Positions 63,854 through 64,000 of a stretch of 64,000 nt of DNA are shown in pieces. A model generated the notes under the pieces. It was given only the letters and a program-made list of their open reading frames with translations. It made no database searches and was not told the DNA's origin. Position 1 is the first letter of the stretch. Every line of letters begins with the position of its first letter. The DNA comes from Sphingomonas cavernae (lineage in GTDB: Bacteria; Pseudomonadota; Alphaproteobacteria; Sphingomonadales; Sphingomonadaceae), in contig NZ_QYUM01000002.1 of NCBI RefSeq assembly GCF_003590775.1, positions 868,001 through 932,000 of the forward strand, in the 5' to 3' direction. The position numbers and the translations under genes are program-made.

Positions 63854-64000
63854 ATGACACCCCGCTTTTTCATCGACCGGCCAGTCTTTGCGTGGGTGGT
63901 GGCGCTGTGCATCACCCTCGCCGGACTGATCGCGCTGCGCGCGCTGCCGATCGAGCAATATCCGACCGTCGCGCCGCCTTCGCTTACCATCAACGTCACC
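63854..64000 (+). CDS. RND efflux transporter permease (N-terminus only; continues past the window)
   Basis: The 49 visible residues MTPRFFIDRPVFAWVVALCI... with LPIEQYPTVAPP are the typical start of the AcrB/MexB (HAE1) family, which has about 1040 residues. The first membrane helix and the IxQYPxVAPP segment are visible. It completes the TetR-controlled efflux operon with the adaptor; an outer-membrane channel gene, if present, is outside the window. Confidence 0.93.
   Translation, partial: MTPRFFIDRPVFAWVVALCITLAGLIALRALPIEQYPTVAPPSLTINVT

Overview
The window is high-GC chromosomal DNA from an alphaproteobacterium of the order Sphingomonadales, most likely a Sphingopyxis- or Sphingomonas-type organism. 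Protein style points there: a TonB-dependent receptor, an RcnB-like periplasmic protein, a SUF operon led by an Rrf2 regulator, DUF6356, and IF-3/ThrS/MutS of alphaproteobacterial type. So do the many short palindromic intergenic repeats. No rRNA, tRNA, CRISPR array, prophage or known defence island was seen. Nearly all of the window is core or lightly accessory genome, with one insertion sequence.

Layout. 1-2.7 kb: AI-2E-type permease (cut by the window edge), FKBP isomerase, rpsU, DOPA-dioxygenase-like enzyme. 2.7-8.8 kb: a secreted SH3/Ig/beta-helix lyase, an AT-rich gap, an orphan 2Fe-2S subunit, an RcnB-like protein, Rnk, and small stress-type genes followed by a candidate small RNA. 8.8-13.2 kb: FMN reductase, dapD with a HAD phosphatase, and a lipoprotein-type S8 protease autotransporter. 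13.3-19.4 kb (minus strand): the SUF iron-sulfur operon rrf2-sufB-sufC-sufD-sufS-sufT-sufA, in which almost every gap, and the sufC coding region itself, carries a palindromic repeat. 19.5-24.7 kb: two tandem AraC regulators, a candidate small RNA, a DUF885 hydrolase, pyrD. 24.8-25.7 kb: an IS5-type element that has split a palindromic repeat whose intact relative lies between sufD and sufC.

25.8-38 kb: DUF1877, DUF2061, gamma-glutamyltransferase, an acyl-CoA ligase, two tandem secreted cysteine-containing paralogues, a glyoxalase operon (gloA, flavin oxidoreductase, gloB), a TPR protein with an alpha/beta hydrolase, and an M48 peptidase/YjgN-like pair. Two copies of a 126-bp repeat lie here. 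38-51 kb: thrS, an AraC regulator, a Tat-type HEXXH protein, infC (apparent AUA start), a TonB receptor, a CPA1 antiporter and glnD. 50.7-64 kb: an NTF2-like/TetR pair with a perfect operator palindrome, mutS, maeB, bamE, a cytochrome bc1 chaperone, a YceD-like protein, an acyl-CoA ligase, tesB, and the start of a TetR-controlled RND efflux operon that runs off the right edge.

No complete undescribed multi-gene system was found. The features most worth a second look are the in-frame palindrome in sufC and the repeat-laden SUF operon, the IS-in-repeat insertion, two candidate small RNAs (about 8.6 kb and 21.4 kb), the helically phased repeats before the RcnB-like gene, the unassigned HEXXH protein, and the paired secreted proteins at 31 kb.
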